NCBI GenBank assembly: GCA_028820845.1
Contig: JAPPII010000116.1
Span: 1 to 52,659, forward strand
Source: Candidatus Poribacteria bacterium
GTDB taxonomy: Bacteria > Poribacteria > WGA-4E > WGA-3G
Direction of reading: 5' to 3'
Length of the DNA: 52,659 nucleotides
Made by a program: the position numbers and the translations under genes. The notes beneath the pieces are model-generated. The model ran no database searches and was not told the origin of the DNA. It saw only the letters and a list, made by a program, of their open reading frames with translations. Positions 35,441 to 43,180 of this stretch are shown piece by piece (the first letter of the stretch is position 1; every line of letters begins with the position of its first letter).

Positions 35441-36430
35441 GTGAAATTGAGACTTGCACAATACGGTATTTCCCACGACCACGCTTCAGGGAAAGCCCGC
35501 GTGATGAAGGAAAGTGACGACATTGAGTTCGCCGGTGTCTTTGAACCGTCCTCAGAAGTCCGAGAGACCCTTGGTCAAAGCCCTGTCTATGAAGGCGTTC
35601 ACTGGTTTACGTCCAAAGAAGAGATACTCGAAGATGAAACGATTGTTGGGGTCGCAGCACAAGGACGTGTGTCCCAAAATCTCACCTTTGCACGGGAGAT
35701 TCTTGAACACGACAAACACGTTTGGTTCGATAAACCTGCGGGTGATAATCTTGATGCATTTCGAGAGGTCTTAGAGATCGCTCGCGACAAAAATCTGCTC
35801 GTGCAACTCGGCTATATGTTCCGCTACAATGCAGGCTTTCAATTTATCCTTGATTGGGTGCACTCCGGCAAACTCGGCGAAATTTTTTCCGTTCGCGGGC
35901 GGATCTCATCAGGACCTTCAAGCGATGCGCACTGGCAACGTTGGGACTCACTCGGTGAACATTCCGGTGGTATTATGTTCATCCTCGCCTGTCATCTTAC
36001 CGATATAATCGTGGCACTGTTAGGACGACCGACACGGGTGACACCCTTTTCGCGGCACGATGGACATGACGTGCCATGGTATCGGAATAATACAGCGGCT
36101 GTGCTTGAATATCCGAAAGCATTGGCGATTCTTGAATCAACGGCGTTGGAAGTGGATTCAGGTAAGTCGAGACGACTGGAAGTCTATGGGACACGCGGGA
36201 GCGCAATCCTGGAGCCGCTTGAACCGCCAGCGTTGCGATTGTGTCTTGATGAAGAACGGGGCAGGTATGCGAAAGGTTGGCAGACAGTGCCTGTGGAGGC
36301 ACGACCGCGTTACGTCGAAAGCCTTCGGGCGTTTGTTGCTGACATTCGGGGTAAGAAATCCCCGGACCGTTCTCTTGAACACGAGTTCGCGGTTCAAGAA
36401 ACAGTGCTGCGAGCAGCAGGACTACAATAA
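35441..36430 (+). CDS. Gfo/Idh/MocA-family oxidoreductase (GTG start)
   Basis: An NAD(P)-dependent sugar or inositol-type oxidoreductase of 329 residues. The N-terminus is RLAQYGISHDHASGKA; the catalytic region reads WFDKPAGDNLDAFREVLEIA, where DKP replaces the more usual EKP, then QLGYMFRYNAGFQFI. The start is GTG at 35441 with AAGGAG seven bases upstream; the ATG at 35399 falls inside the hairpin repeat. The specific substrate is unknown. Confidence 0.88.
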   Translation: MKLRLAQYGISHDHASGKARVMKESDDIEFAGVFEPSSEVRETLGQSPVYEGVHWFTSKEEILEDETIVGVAAQGRVSQNLTFAREILEHDKHVWFDKPAGDNLDAFREVLEIARDKNLLVQLGYMFRYNAGFQFILDWVHSGKLGEIFSVRGRISSGPSSDAHWQRWDSLGEHSGGIMFILACHLTDIIVALLGRPTRVTPFSRHDGHDVPWYRNNTAAVLEYPKALAILESTALEVDSGKSRRLEVYGTRGSAILEPLEPPALRLCLDEERGRYAKGWQTVPVEARPRYVESLRAFVADIRGKKSPDRSLEHEFAVQETVLRAAGLQ

Positions 36431-36449
36431 TGTGTCCTGGCTATCGTCA

Positions 36450-37394
36450 TTAATCCTCATCTTTGATGGCGATGATGGGAACAACTGTAATAGGAAATGC
36501 TGATGGTTTGTAGTTTCCATCTGGTGCTTTGGTCGGGAATCTGTACTGCGGGTCTGTTAGCAGTTTATATACTGCAGCATCTCCAGTTTTAACCCGTTCT
36601 CTGGTATTCAATTCCCATTCGACTTCGAGTGCCTCGTGTCGCCCCGGAAAGTCCTGTGTCCCCAATATCGAAGTCAAAGCCCAGTAGATATACTCCGTGA
36701 CCATGCAACCATAGTCACAGGTTTCATCGGTATAGTGATACCAAGCTTCTGCTGGATACCCGCTTTTGGGGCCACTTTTCGGTACTTGCTCGAAATATCC
36801 ACCACGGGCAGCATCCATGCACTTCGCCAAAATGGATCCCTGTCTCGTTCCGAACACTTCGGGGTAAGCGTTGGCATAGCCATAATGTGTAATAGGATGC
36901 AGAATTTCTTCTAATGCACCGTCATAATACCCACCATCAGGGGCATTGATTTTGCCATCAACAAGGAAGTCCGGTTTGGTTTCTTCGCCATATAGGTCTT
37001 GACCAAACCGATAGCCAGCCGCTTCTATTACATCGACTTCCAACTCTCCCATCTCCGCCTCTGTTCCGGGCATAATGATGAAGACATTTCGACTCACCAA
37101 GTGACAGAGAACCAATGTGTCGTCAGGAACGCCGTCTTCGTCGTTATCAAGGTATTGTGCCAAAACACCTGCGGCGTGAGAGAGTTTATCTTCAGATGTC
37201 GTTGGGCTTGCAAAGATGTGAACGCCGAAAACGTTGACATATCTGTCACAACCCATTTGTCTGAAAGCAGAAAATTCGCTGGGTATCTCTACTATTTCGA
37301 TTTTCGGTGTCACTTCAATGCTTTCCATTAAGTTGTTGCCCATAATTTGGGATGATGCAAGCCCCATTAAAACCAGTATGATTCCAGCAGTCAT
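36450..37394 (-). CDS. Secreted protein of unknown function
   Basis: A 314-residue protein with an N-terminal hydrophobic segment, probably a signal peptide. Noticeable parts are VNVFGVHIFASPTTSEDKLSHAAG and AQYLDNDEDGVPDD (a calcium-type acidic loop), EEILHPITHYGYANAYP, and YHYTDETCDYGCMVTEY. Proteins with this pattern occur in marine bacteria but I know of no function. The EILHPITH stretch is reminiscent of a metal site but is not a canonical HExxH. AGGAAACC precedes the ATG at 37394. Confidence 0.55.
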   Translation of the reverse strand: MTAGIILVLMGLASSQIMGNNLMESIEVTPKIEIVEIPSEFSAFRQMGCDRYVNVFGVHIFASPTTSEDKLSHAAGVLAQYLDNDEDGVPDDTLVLCHLVSRNVFIIMPGTEAEMGELEVDVIEAAGYRFGQDLYGEETKPDFLVDGKINAPDGGYYDGALEEILHPITHYGYANAYPEVFGTRQGSILAKCMDAARGGYFEQVPKSGPKSGYPAEAWYHYTDETCDYGCMVTEYIYWALTSILGTQDFPGRHEALEVEWELNTRERVKTGDAAVYKLLTDPQYRFPTKAPDGNYKPSAFPITVVPIIAIKDED

Positions 37395-37483
37395 GGTTTC
37401 CTATTTCTCCAAATTTATGCTCTCATTTCCAATTCCACAAAACGGGTGTTGGTCAATTTTGAGGTATACACCCACATACTCAG

Positions 37484-37536
37484 GTTTGGACAATTCTTGT
37501 AAAACACCCTCTTATCGTGTTCTCGTATGTCCAAAC
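37484..37536. repeat. Separated inverted repeat (GTTTGGACA / TGTCCAAAC)
   Basis: A perfect 9-bp inverted repeat with 35 bases between the arms lies in the gap between the 36450 and 37622 genes. It could be an operator or the remains of a small mobile element. Confidence 0.4.
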
Positions 37537-37621
37537 ATGATTTCCATATCACTAAAACTTACCCAATAAATGGTTTTGGACTTGAAAAAAATCCTTTCAT
37601 ATTTGCCTTGCCAATGCGTAT

Positions 37622-38356
37622 TTATTCAAATAACCGTTTAACGAGCGACCGCCACGAGGTATCCGCTTGGATGTCCCGACAGTCCTTTATAATGTAATAG
37701 GCAAGTAAAAATGGATACAATCCCAGTTTGAGAAATTGCCAAGAGAACCACAAGAAACCAATGCCTCCACTTTCATCCTCCGCCCATACTTCATACGATT
37801 TAAAGAAATGGTAAGCCCACAGAATCGGGAAGATCGCTTCGCTGACGATGAAAAACATAAATACTTTTAAAAGACGAATAGTCCAAGAGATGAAAAGAAC
37901 TCTACCTGTTCGGGGTTCAACAATGCGCGAATTGGCTATAATGTGTCCTGTTCGGGGTTCAACTAATGATGCCCCATACTTTTTCTCATCGAGTAAATAA
38001 GTGTAGTCAATGTTGTCATCTACCCCAATAAGACGTTCAATGTTATCATGTTTATCGAACTCAACAAACACATCCATTTCGATAGTTGTGTTTCTGTTTT
38101 TCTCTACTAAAATTGCTTTCGTTGGAAATATAAAACGTTCCAATTTTCGATCCCAAAGTGGTCTTCCGGGTTTAAAACGTTCCAGTTTCCGAACCCAAGG
38201 TGGTTTCTCGCTATTTTCCCTCGCCTCTTTAAATCCTTGTTTCCATCCCTCTTTGAAATCTCTCCAAAAGAACCTCCATGATGCCTTCTTGCATGCTTTA
38301 TCCAGTCGCCGCATACGGAGGCGGTGTCGTCTTTTTTCGGGGGTTAAGTTCAACAT
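37622..38356 (-). CDS. Membrane protein of unknown function
   Basis: A 244-residue protein. Its N-terminal 80 residues are very basic (RRHRLRMRRLDKACKKA). It has two hydrophobic segments near residues 158-180 and 205-225. In between, two consecutive copies of a 14-residue unit both begin with VEPRTG; at DNA level they share an identical 17-bp stretch at 37905-37921 and 37947-37963, 42 bases apart and in frame. No family recognised. The gene is followed by the DUF2971 gene upstream in the same direction, 46 bases away. Confidence 0.55.
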   Translation of the reverse strand: MLNLTPEKRRHRLRMRRLDKACKKASWRFFWRDFKEGWKQGFKEARENSEKPPWVRKLERFKPGRPLWDRKLERFIFPTKAILVEKNRNTTIEMDVFVEFDKHDNIERLIGVDDNIDYTYLLDEKKYGASLVEPRTGHIIANSRIVEPRTGRVLFISWTIRLLKVFMFFIVSEAIFPILWAYHFFKSYEVWAEDESGGIGFLWFSWQFLKLGLYPFLLAYYIIKDCRDIQADTSWRSLVKRLFE

Positions 38357-38402
38357 GAGAGTCTCTTTATACTACTTCTTGTGTAAATTCATACAAAGTA
38401 AA

Positions 38403-39248
38403 TTAACGCTTCCTCACTTCAGAAGGTTCATCTAAAAGTGTTGACGGATTAACCTCAAAATCAAATCCATAATCCTGAACCATTGACTTGATCGCTTTCG
38501 TGATCCAACAGGGAGCACCTGGTGCTACAATTATCCCATCAATCAACGTCTCAAGACAGACACATAGATTCTTGCCTTTATCTTCATTGCTTTTCGGATA
38601 TCTCATTTTTCTTTTGAGAGTTCTTAGGTCAAATTCTTCAGGCGTTAGAGAAAAACCCTCTTTTACTCTGTAAAATCTCCTTTCTATATAAGGAGAAGCA
38701 TCTATGATTGCCCGCACCTCTTTCTCAGATTCAAATGCTTTTCTTTTATAGAAAAACGGGGTATATATCGTGTTCATATTAAGAATATCTGGAGGGACAT
38801 CAAGATTTTGATAATCAATGTACTTGACTTTGCCTATATATACATCCACATCTTCTTCATCTTTATGTATGAAACTGTCTTCCAAAGATTGCATGGTGGT
38901 TTTTATGGCTATGCCACTATTGTGTCTGCTATATCTTTCCCTTTCCCACATTGCCATTGATTCGTGATCGCCATGATACCAACAGGAACACATGACCCAT
39001 TTACGCCATTCCTCCCATAATTTTATTACAGCCCGACTTCCTTTTTCTCCCAAACGCTGTGTGTGTTGTTTGTACAGTTTATCTATCAACAGCGGTACAT
39101 GGCCTTCAAAAGGATCTTCAAATTGATTGGCTTTTGCAAAATACAAAGATTTTTTCGATAAGAGGATAGCAAATTTCTCAAAACTAAAATATCTCCACAA
39201 AGTGTCTGTAGGTCCCGGACGAGATATCCCTGGTAATTCTTTATTCAT
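38403..39248 (-). CDS. DUF2971 family protein
   Basis: A 281-residue cytoplasmic protein. The pattern LWRYFSFEKFAILLSKKSLYF, KANQFEDPFEGHV, WYHGDHESMAMWERE and GIAIKTT is characteristic of DUF2971, a family found in scattered, often defence-adjacent or accessory loci, with no proven function. Its codon use is more AT-rich than in the surrounding metabolic genes, which is compatible with transfer. The SD is weak. Confidence 0.8.
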   Translation of the reverse strand: MNKELPGISRPGPTDTLWRYFSFEKFAILLSKKSLYFAKANQFEDPFEGHVPLLIDKLYKQHTQRLGEKGSRAVIKLWEEWRKWVMCSCWYHGDHESMAMWERERYSRHNSGIAIKTTMQSLEDSFIHKDEEDVDVYIGKVKYIDYQNLDVPPDILNMNTIYTPFFYKRKAFESEKEVRAIIDASPYIERRFYRVKEGFSLTPEEFDLRTLKRKMRYPKSNEDKGKNLCVCLETLIDGIIVAPGAPCWITKAIKSMVQDYGFDFEVNPSTLLDEPSEVRKR

Positions 39249-39313
39249 ATTGATTTTCTTTTAAAATGCAATCAGTATTAATGGTAGGTTTCGCAACGAT
39301 TTTGACATTATAG

Positions 39314-39338
39314 CTGGCGAGGTTGGAAACCTCGCCAG
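39314..39338 (-). repeat. Dispersed hairpin (CTGGCGAGGTT type)
   Basis: CTGGCGAGGTT-GGA-AACCTCGCCAG, a perfect 11-bp stem. It has the same GGA loop as the copy at 11019 but a different stem sequence. Confidence 0.8.
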
Positions 39339-39391
39339 GAAAATAATAGAAAGTCCAAAGATGAAATAATCAGGTTTTCTGAAAATCTTGG

Positions 39392-40423
39392 TTATGCAAA
39401 TCGAACGCCTAACTTTACATTCTCTCCGGGATGCGTCGCGATCTTCGGATATTCGGTTAACAGATCGTCAAAATCGACAACAGGGCACACAACGGGTTCA
39501 GATTTCAGGCTGCCATCGCAAAGGAGTCGCCAACTGATTTCAAAGAGCCGGCCTTCATCCCAATTTGGATACTCAGGATTCGGTTCGCTACAGGCGCGCG
39601 AAAAGATAATCGTCGGTCGGTTGAAATGCGCTTCGGCACCGAGATCCAATCCTGCTGGATAGATACCCGGCCACGCTCCAGCGACAACCGTTCCCAGATA
39701 CGTCACCCCGCGGATAGCATCTTGTAACGCGCTATGGTGACCGCTGTATTCAATACAAACATCGGCACCACGCTTGTTAGTCGCTTTTTTAATCTCCAAC
39801 CCAGCATCCTCTGTCGTGGGATCAATGACCACATCCGCACCACATTTGAGGGCAACATTACGACGCAACTCAAGCGGATCGACACCAATCACAGGATACG
39901 CACCCGCCAACTTCGCAAGCTGCAACGCCATGAGTCCAATTCCACCCATTCCAAAGACTGCCACGGCATCACCAATGCGAACGTGACCGTCGCGCACTGC
40001 GCCGAGCGCGAAATCCGTCGGGTCGAGACAGACAGCTGCCTGCCACGGTACACCATCGGGAAGTTTCCGTACACCCGGTGCAGCCCAAACATTTTCCTCG
40101 CGGAAGGAGCTGTGCCGAAAAACTTTCTCTCCGACCTTGACATCGGTAACGTCCGAACCGACCTCAGTTACCTCGCCAACACACATGTTGCCAAGTCCTG
40201 AAGGATAGTGTACCATCCCGGATTCGTTTGCGCGAAAGATTTGATATTCGCCGTCGTAGCCACCGCGTGGACCGGCATATCCCTTATATGATGCCATCTC
40301 CGAACCGTGTTTGGCGGCACCGAACTGGCTCTTGACCCGGATTTCATTCGCTTGCAAGGGTAGACTTTCATATTCTCGAAAAGCGACCTGCTCTTGGGCG
40401 GGTGCAATGAGTTCTCTTGGCAT
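39392..40423 (-). CDS. Zinc-type medium-chain dehydrogenase
   Basis: A 343-residue NAD(P)-dependent alcohol/polyol-type dehydrogenase. The nucleotide-binding motif is GMGGIGLMALQLAKLAG near residues 158-174, and a GADVVIDPTT stretch follows. The N-terminal domain has the GroES-like fold (GNMCVGEVTEVGSDV). The classical structural-zinc cysteine cluster is not visible, and the catalytic zinc ligands are not obvious either, so it may be a zinc-independent member. AAGGA lies eleven bases before the ATG. Confidence 0.85.
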   Translation of the reverse strand: MPRELIAPAQEQVAFREYESLPLQANEIRVKSQFGAAKHGSEMASYKGYAGPRGGYDGEYQIFRANESGMVHYPSGLGNMCVGEVTEVGSDVTDVKVGEKVFRHSSFREENVWAAPGVRKLPDGVPWQAAVCLDPTDFALGAVRDGHVRIGDAVAVFGMGGIGLMALQLAKLAGAYPVIGVDPLELRRNVALKCGADVVIDPTTEDAGLEIKKATNKRGADVCIEYSGHHSALQDAIRGVTYLGTVVAGAWPGIYPAGLDLGAEAHFNRPTIIFSRACSEPNPEYPNWDEGRLFEISWRLLCDGSLKSEPVVCPVVDFDDLLTEYPKIATHPGENVKLGVRFA

Positions 40424-40667
40424 ATTGGTTAATTTCCTTCCTAACGTGAGTTCGATAAAAGGTTTGTGCTAAAATTCTGGTTGACGGTTTTAATTCAATC
40501 GACGATTGCTTGGTAGCAGAGGATACGAATTCTCGTTCCGAGATCCAAACCACCACTGGGATGCAATTGGCATAAGAAGATGCCAATCATATTAGTCCGT
40601 TTGAGATCCACGGAGCGTGCCTATTATTTTTTTTAAGGTTGACAGTACACAGCGTGTGTCTACTACC

Positions 40668-42098
40668 TTAAGCCAAAATATCGCGGACGACATGTCCGTG
40701 GACATCCGTGAGACGGAAGTCTCGTCCTTGGAACCGGTAGACGAGTTTCTCGTGGTTAATCCCGAAGAGGTGGAGCATTGTTGCGTGGAAATCGTGGACA
40801 TGCACAATATTTTCAACGGCATTGTAACCTAATTCATCCGTGTTGCCGTAACTGATGCCGCCTTTAATGCCACCACCAGCCATCCACATTGAGAATCCTT
40901 TGATGTGGTGATCGCGTCCAGTGCCTTGTGCCATCGGGGTCCGTCCAAATTCGCCACCCCAAATCACCAAGGTCTCGTCTAACATCCCGCGCTGTTTCAA
41001 ATCGTTAACGAGGGCAGCGGTTGCCTTATCAACATAGCCAGCGGTTGTCTTGATAGCGTCCTCAATACCACCGTGATGATCCCAACCGCGATGGTAAAGT
41101 TGGATAAACCGAACACCACGTTCCGCCAATCGTCTCGCAAGCAGACAATTTGATGCATAAGATCCGTCTCCCGGCGTTGCCCCATACATATCAAGAACGT
41201 GCTGAGGTTCTTCCGAGATGTCAGTCAACTCTGGTACGCTCGTCTGCATTCGGAACGCCATCTCGTACTGGCTAATGCGCGTCGCAATCGTGGGATCGTC
41301 TACAGTCTCATCAAGCATACCGTTTAGGGTTTGGACAGCATCGACAACATCCCGCTGTTGTTCCATGTTTACGCCGTCAGGATTGGTAACGTAGTGGACC
41401 GGATCGCCGGTTGAATGGAACTGAACGCCTTGGAATTGCCCCGGAAGAAATCCGCTGTGCCACTGCCGTGTTGCGATGGGTTGGTCTTGACCACCGCCTG
41501 AAGAGATAAGCACGACGTAGCCCGGTAGGTTTTCGTTTTCACTGCCGAGACCGTAGAGCAACCACGCCCCCATGCTCGGTCTGCCAGCGATTGCAGTACC
41601 AGTATTCATAAAGGTGTGTGCTGGATCGTGATTAATCTGCTCGGTTTTCAGAGAACGAACGATACAGATGTCGTCAGCGAGGCTTCCGATATGCGGAAAC
41701 GCCGTACTCATCTCCTGCCCTGACTCTCCAAACTTTTTGAATTCGTGTGTCGGACCGAGGCATTTGAGGGAATCCGCTTGCCCTTGGAGCTGCGCAATCG
41801 GTTGTCCTTCCGTGAAAGACTTCGGCATCGGTTGTCCGTCGAGTTCAGCGAGTTTCGGCTTGTAATCCAGAGTCTCCAAATGTGAGGGCCCCCCTGCCAT
41901 GCAGAGATGAATAATGCATTTCGCCTTCGGTGGCACGTGCGGTGTCGTAATAATTCCCTGCCACTTCTCAATTTCCGCGGCGTTGATAAGTGAGGGAGAC
42001 AACAGAGAGGCAAGCGCAAGCGACCCGACACCCCGCACCGTCTTCCCCAGAAATGTGCGCCTTGTAAGACGCAGATTGGTTTCTTCATGAATATTCAT
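40668..42098 (-). CDS. DUF1501 family protein with Tat signal
   Basis: A 476-residue exported protein. The N-terminus contains a twin-arginine motif (LTRRTFLGK) followed by a hydrophobic stretch, consistent with Tat export. The DUF1501 region follows: CIIHLCMAGGPSHLETLD, then INHDPAHTFMNTG and VIWGGEFGRTP. The fold is alkaline-phosphatase/sulfatase-like. In planctomycetes and relatives such genes usually lie beside the DUF1549/DUF1553 cytochrome gene; here that partner is 1.1 kb upstream, across a toxin-antitoxin module. GAGGTATCGCT precedes the ATG at 42098. Confidence 0.93.
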   Translation of the reverse strand: MNIHEETNLRLTRRTFLGKTVRGVGSLALASLLSPSLINAAEIEKWQGIITTPHVPPKAKCIIHLCMAGGPSHLETLDYKPKLAELDGQPMPKSFTEGQPIAQLQGQADSLKCLGPTHEFKKFGESGQEMSTAFPHIGSLADDICIVRSLKTEQINHDPAHTFMNTGTAIAGRPSMGAWLLYGLGSENENLPGYVVLISSGGGQDQPIATRQWHSGFLPGQFQGVQFHSTGDPVHYVTNPDGVNMEQQRDVVDAVQTLNGMLDETVDDPTIATRISQYEMAFRMQTSVPELTDISEEPQHVLDMYGATPGDGSYASNCLLARRLAERGVRFIQLYHRGWDHHGGIEDAIKTTAGYVDKATAALVNDLKQRGMLDETLVIWGGEFGRTPMAQGTGRDHHIKGFSMWMAGGGIKGGISYGNTDELGYNAVENIVHVHDFHATMLHLFGINHEKLVYRFQGRDFRLTDVHGHVVRDILA

Positions 42099-42194
42099 AG
42101 CGATACCTCTACCTCCTATTCGTCGTTTTGTAATTTTTCAACAGGGGCATTGGACAAACGTGAATGCCCGAAACATTACTTATCCTGATTGAGT

Positions 42195-42542
42195 TCAGGT
42201 CTTTGATTGAACAGACGACGCACCACTAACAGCGTGTGTGAATGTTTCCGTTGCCCATTGGTCAAGATCCTTTCCACTGGCTTCAGCAGCCCTTGCGATG
42301 GCTACATGGATGTCGGGAGGAATCTGCAACCTCAGATTTCCAGAATACGGCTTTTGCGGTGGTTTATTCAGTCGCTCGCACGTTTCTAGATAATCCTCTA
42401 CGGCATCTTCAAAAGCCTTTTGAAGTTCAGGAACAGTATCCGCATGAAACCCGACGATGTCGGTAATTCCCGCAATATGCCCAACAAGACATCTATCTTC
42501 TTCACTATACTCAATATGTGCGCTATAACCCTTATATTTCAT
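42195..42542 (-). CDS. hicB: HicB family antitoxin
   Basis: A 115-residue antitoxin. The N-terminal half (MKYKGYSAHIEYSEEDRCLVG, then HIAGITDIVGFHADT) has the partly degraded RNase-H-like HicB fold, and the C-terminal half (LRLQIPPDIHVAIARAAEASG) looks like a ribbon-helix-helix DNA-binding domain. It neutralises HicA and represses the operon. Its ATG overlaps the HicA stop by four bases. Confidence 0.92.
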   Translation of the reverse strand: MKYKGYSAHIEYSEEDRCLVGHIAGITDIVGFHADTVPELQKAFEDAVEDYLETCERLNKPPQKPYSGNLRLQIPPDIHVAIARAAEASGKDLDQWATETFTHAVSGASSVQSKT

Positions 42543-42796
42543 GAACTTATTCCTGCCTCCTCCAGAAAACGCCGAGCGTCCTTGACTTGGTAAGCACGCG
42601 CCTCTTTTTGATTGTGAGGCCGGTGAAATGTTGCGGTAACGCCATTCAATTCAAATCTCACCCGCGATCCTCTTCCCTCAATGGATTTTGTCCCACACGC
42701 TACGAAGAGGGATTCTATCTGCCGCCACTTCAACGTTTTTGGAACTGGGGTTCCGAAAATAGCATTTAAAGTTCTTTCATGTCGTTTGTTCATCAT
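42539..42796 (-). CDS. hicA: HicA family mRNA-interferase toxin
   Basis: An 85-residue toxin of the double-stranded-RNA-binding-like HicA family. The pattern NKRHERTLNAIFGTPVPK, then FVACGTKSIEGRGSRVRF and a catalytic-type histidine in ATFHRPH are all present. It cleaves translated mRNA when free of HicB. ATG at 42796 (or 42793) overlaps the end of the preceding gene by about 20 bases; the 42799 start would be TTG. Confidence 0.9.
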   Translation of the reverse strand: MMNKRHERTLNAIFGTPVPKTLKWRQIESLFVACGTKSIEGRGSRVRFELNGVTATFHRPHNQKEARAYQVKDARRFLEEAGISS

Positions 42797-43157
42797 CAAG
42801 CAGCATATTTGGAAGAATCTCTACTTCTTCTATGTCTTCAAGATCGATTCCACCCCATTCATCCCAAAGTTTCGCTCGCTCCACTTCAGACAATTCAAGG
42901 TATTGCCCAAGTGTGAATCCACCTAAGAAAGGCTCGTCAGGCGATAACGGTTGTCCGCCGAGTTCGTCCAAAAGCTCCTGCCTGAGATCCCCAACAGTTT
43001 GATCCGCATCTTTAAGCAACTTCTCTCGCTTGATGGCATCAGTAACTAACTCCGGGACCATTGCCAACAATCGTTGCCGGTCTTGGGGATCCATTCGTTT
43101 AATCAAGACAGCAATCTGTTCAAGACTGACAGGTAAAGTGAATAGGTTTGTTTGCAT
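42777..43157 (-). CDS. Small protein of unknown function upstream of HicAB
   Basis: A 126-residue acidic protein starting MQTNLFTLPVSLEQIAVLIKRM and containing DPQDRQRLLAMVPELV. Similar short helical proteins are common in cyanobacteria and related genomes, often by toxin-type genes, but I know of no function. ATG at 43157 has GGAG eight bases upstream. It overlaps hicA by about 20 bases and is therefore part of the HicAB operon. Confidence 0.6.
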   Translation of the reverse strand: MQTNLFTLPVSLEQIAVLIKRMDPQDRQRLLAMVPELVTDAIKREKLLKDADQTVGDLRQELLDELGGQPLSPDEPFLGGFTLGQYLELSEVERAKLWDEWGGIDLEDIEEVEILPNMLLDDEQTT

Positions 43158-43180
43158 GATTTTTTCTCCAAACACCAATG

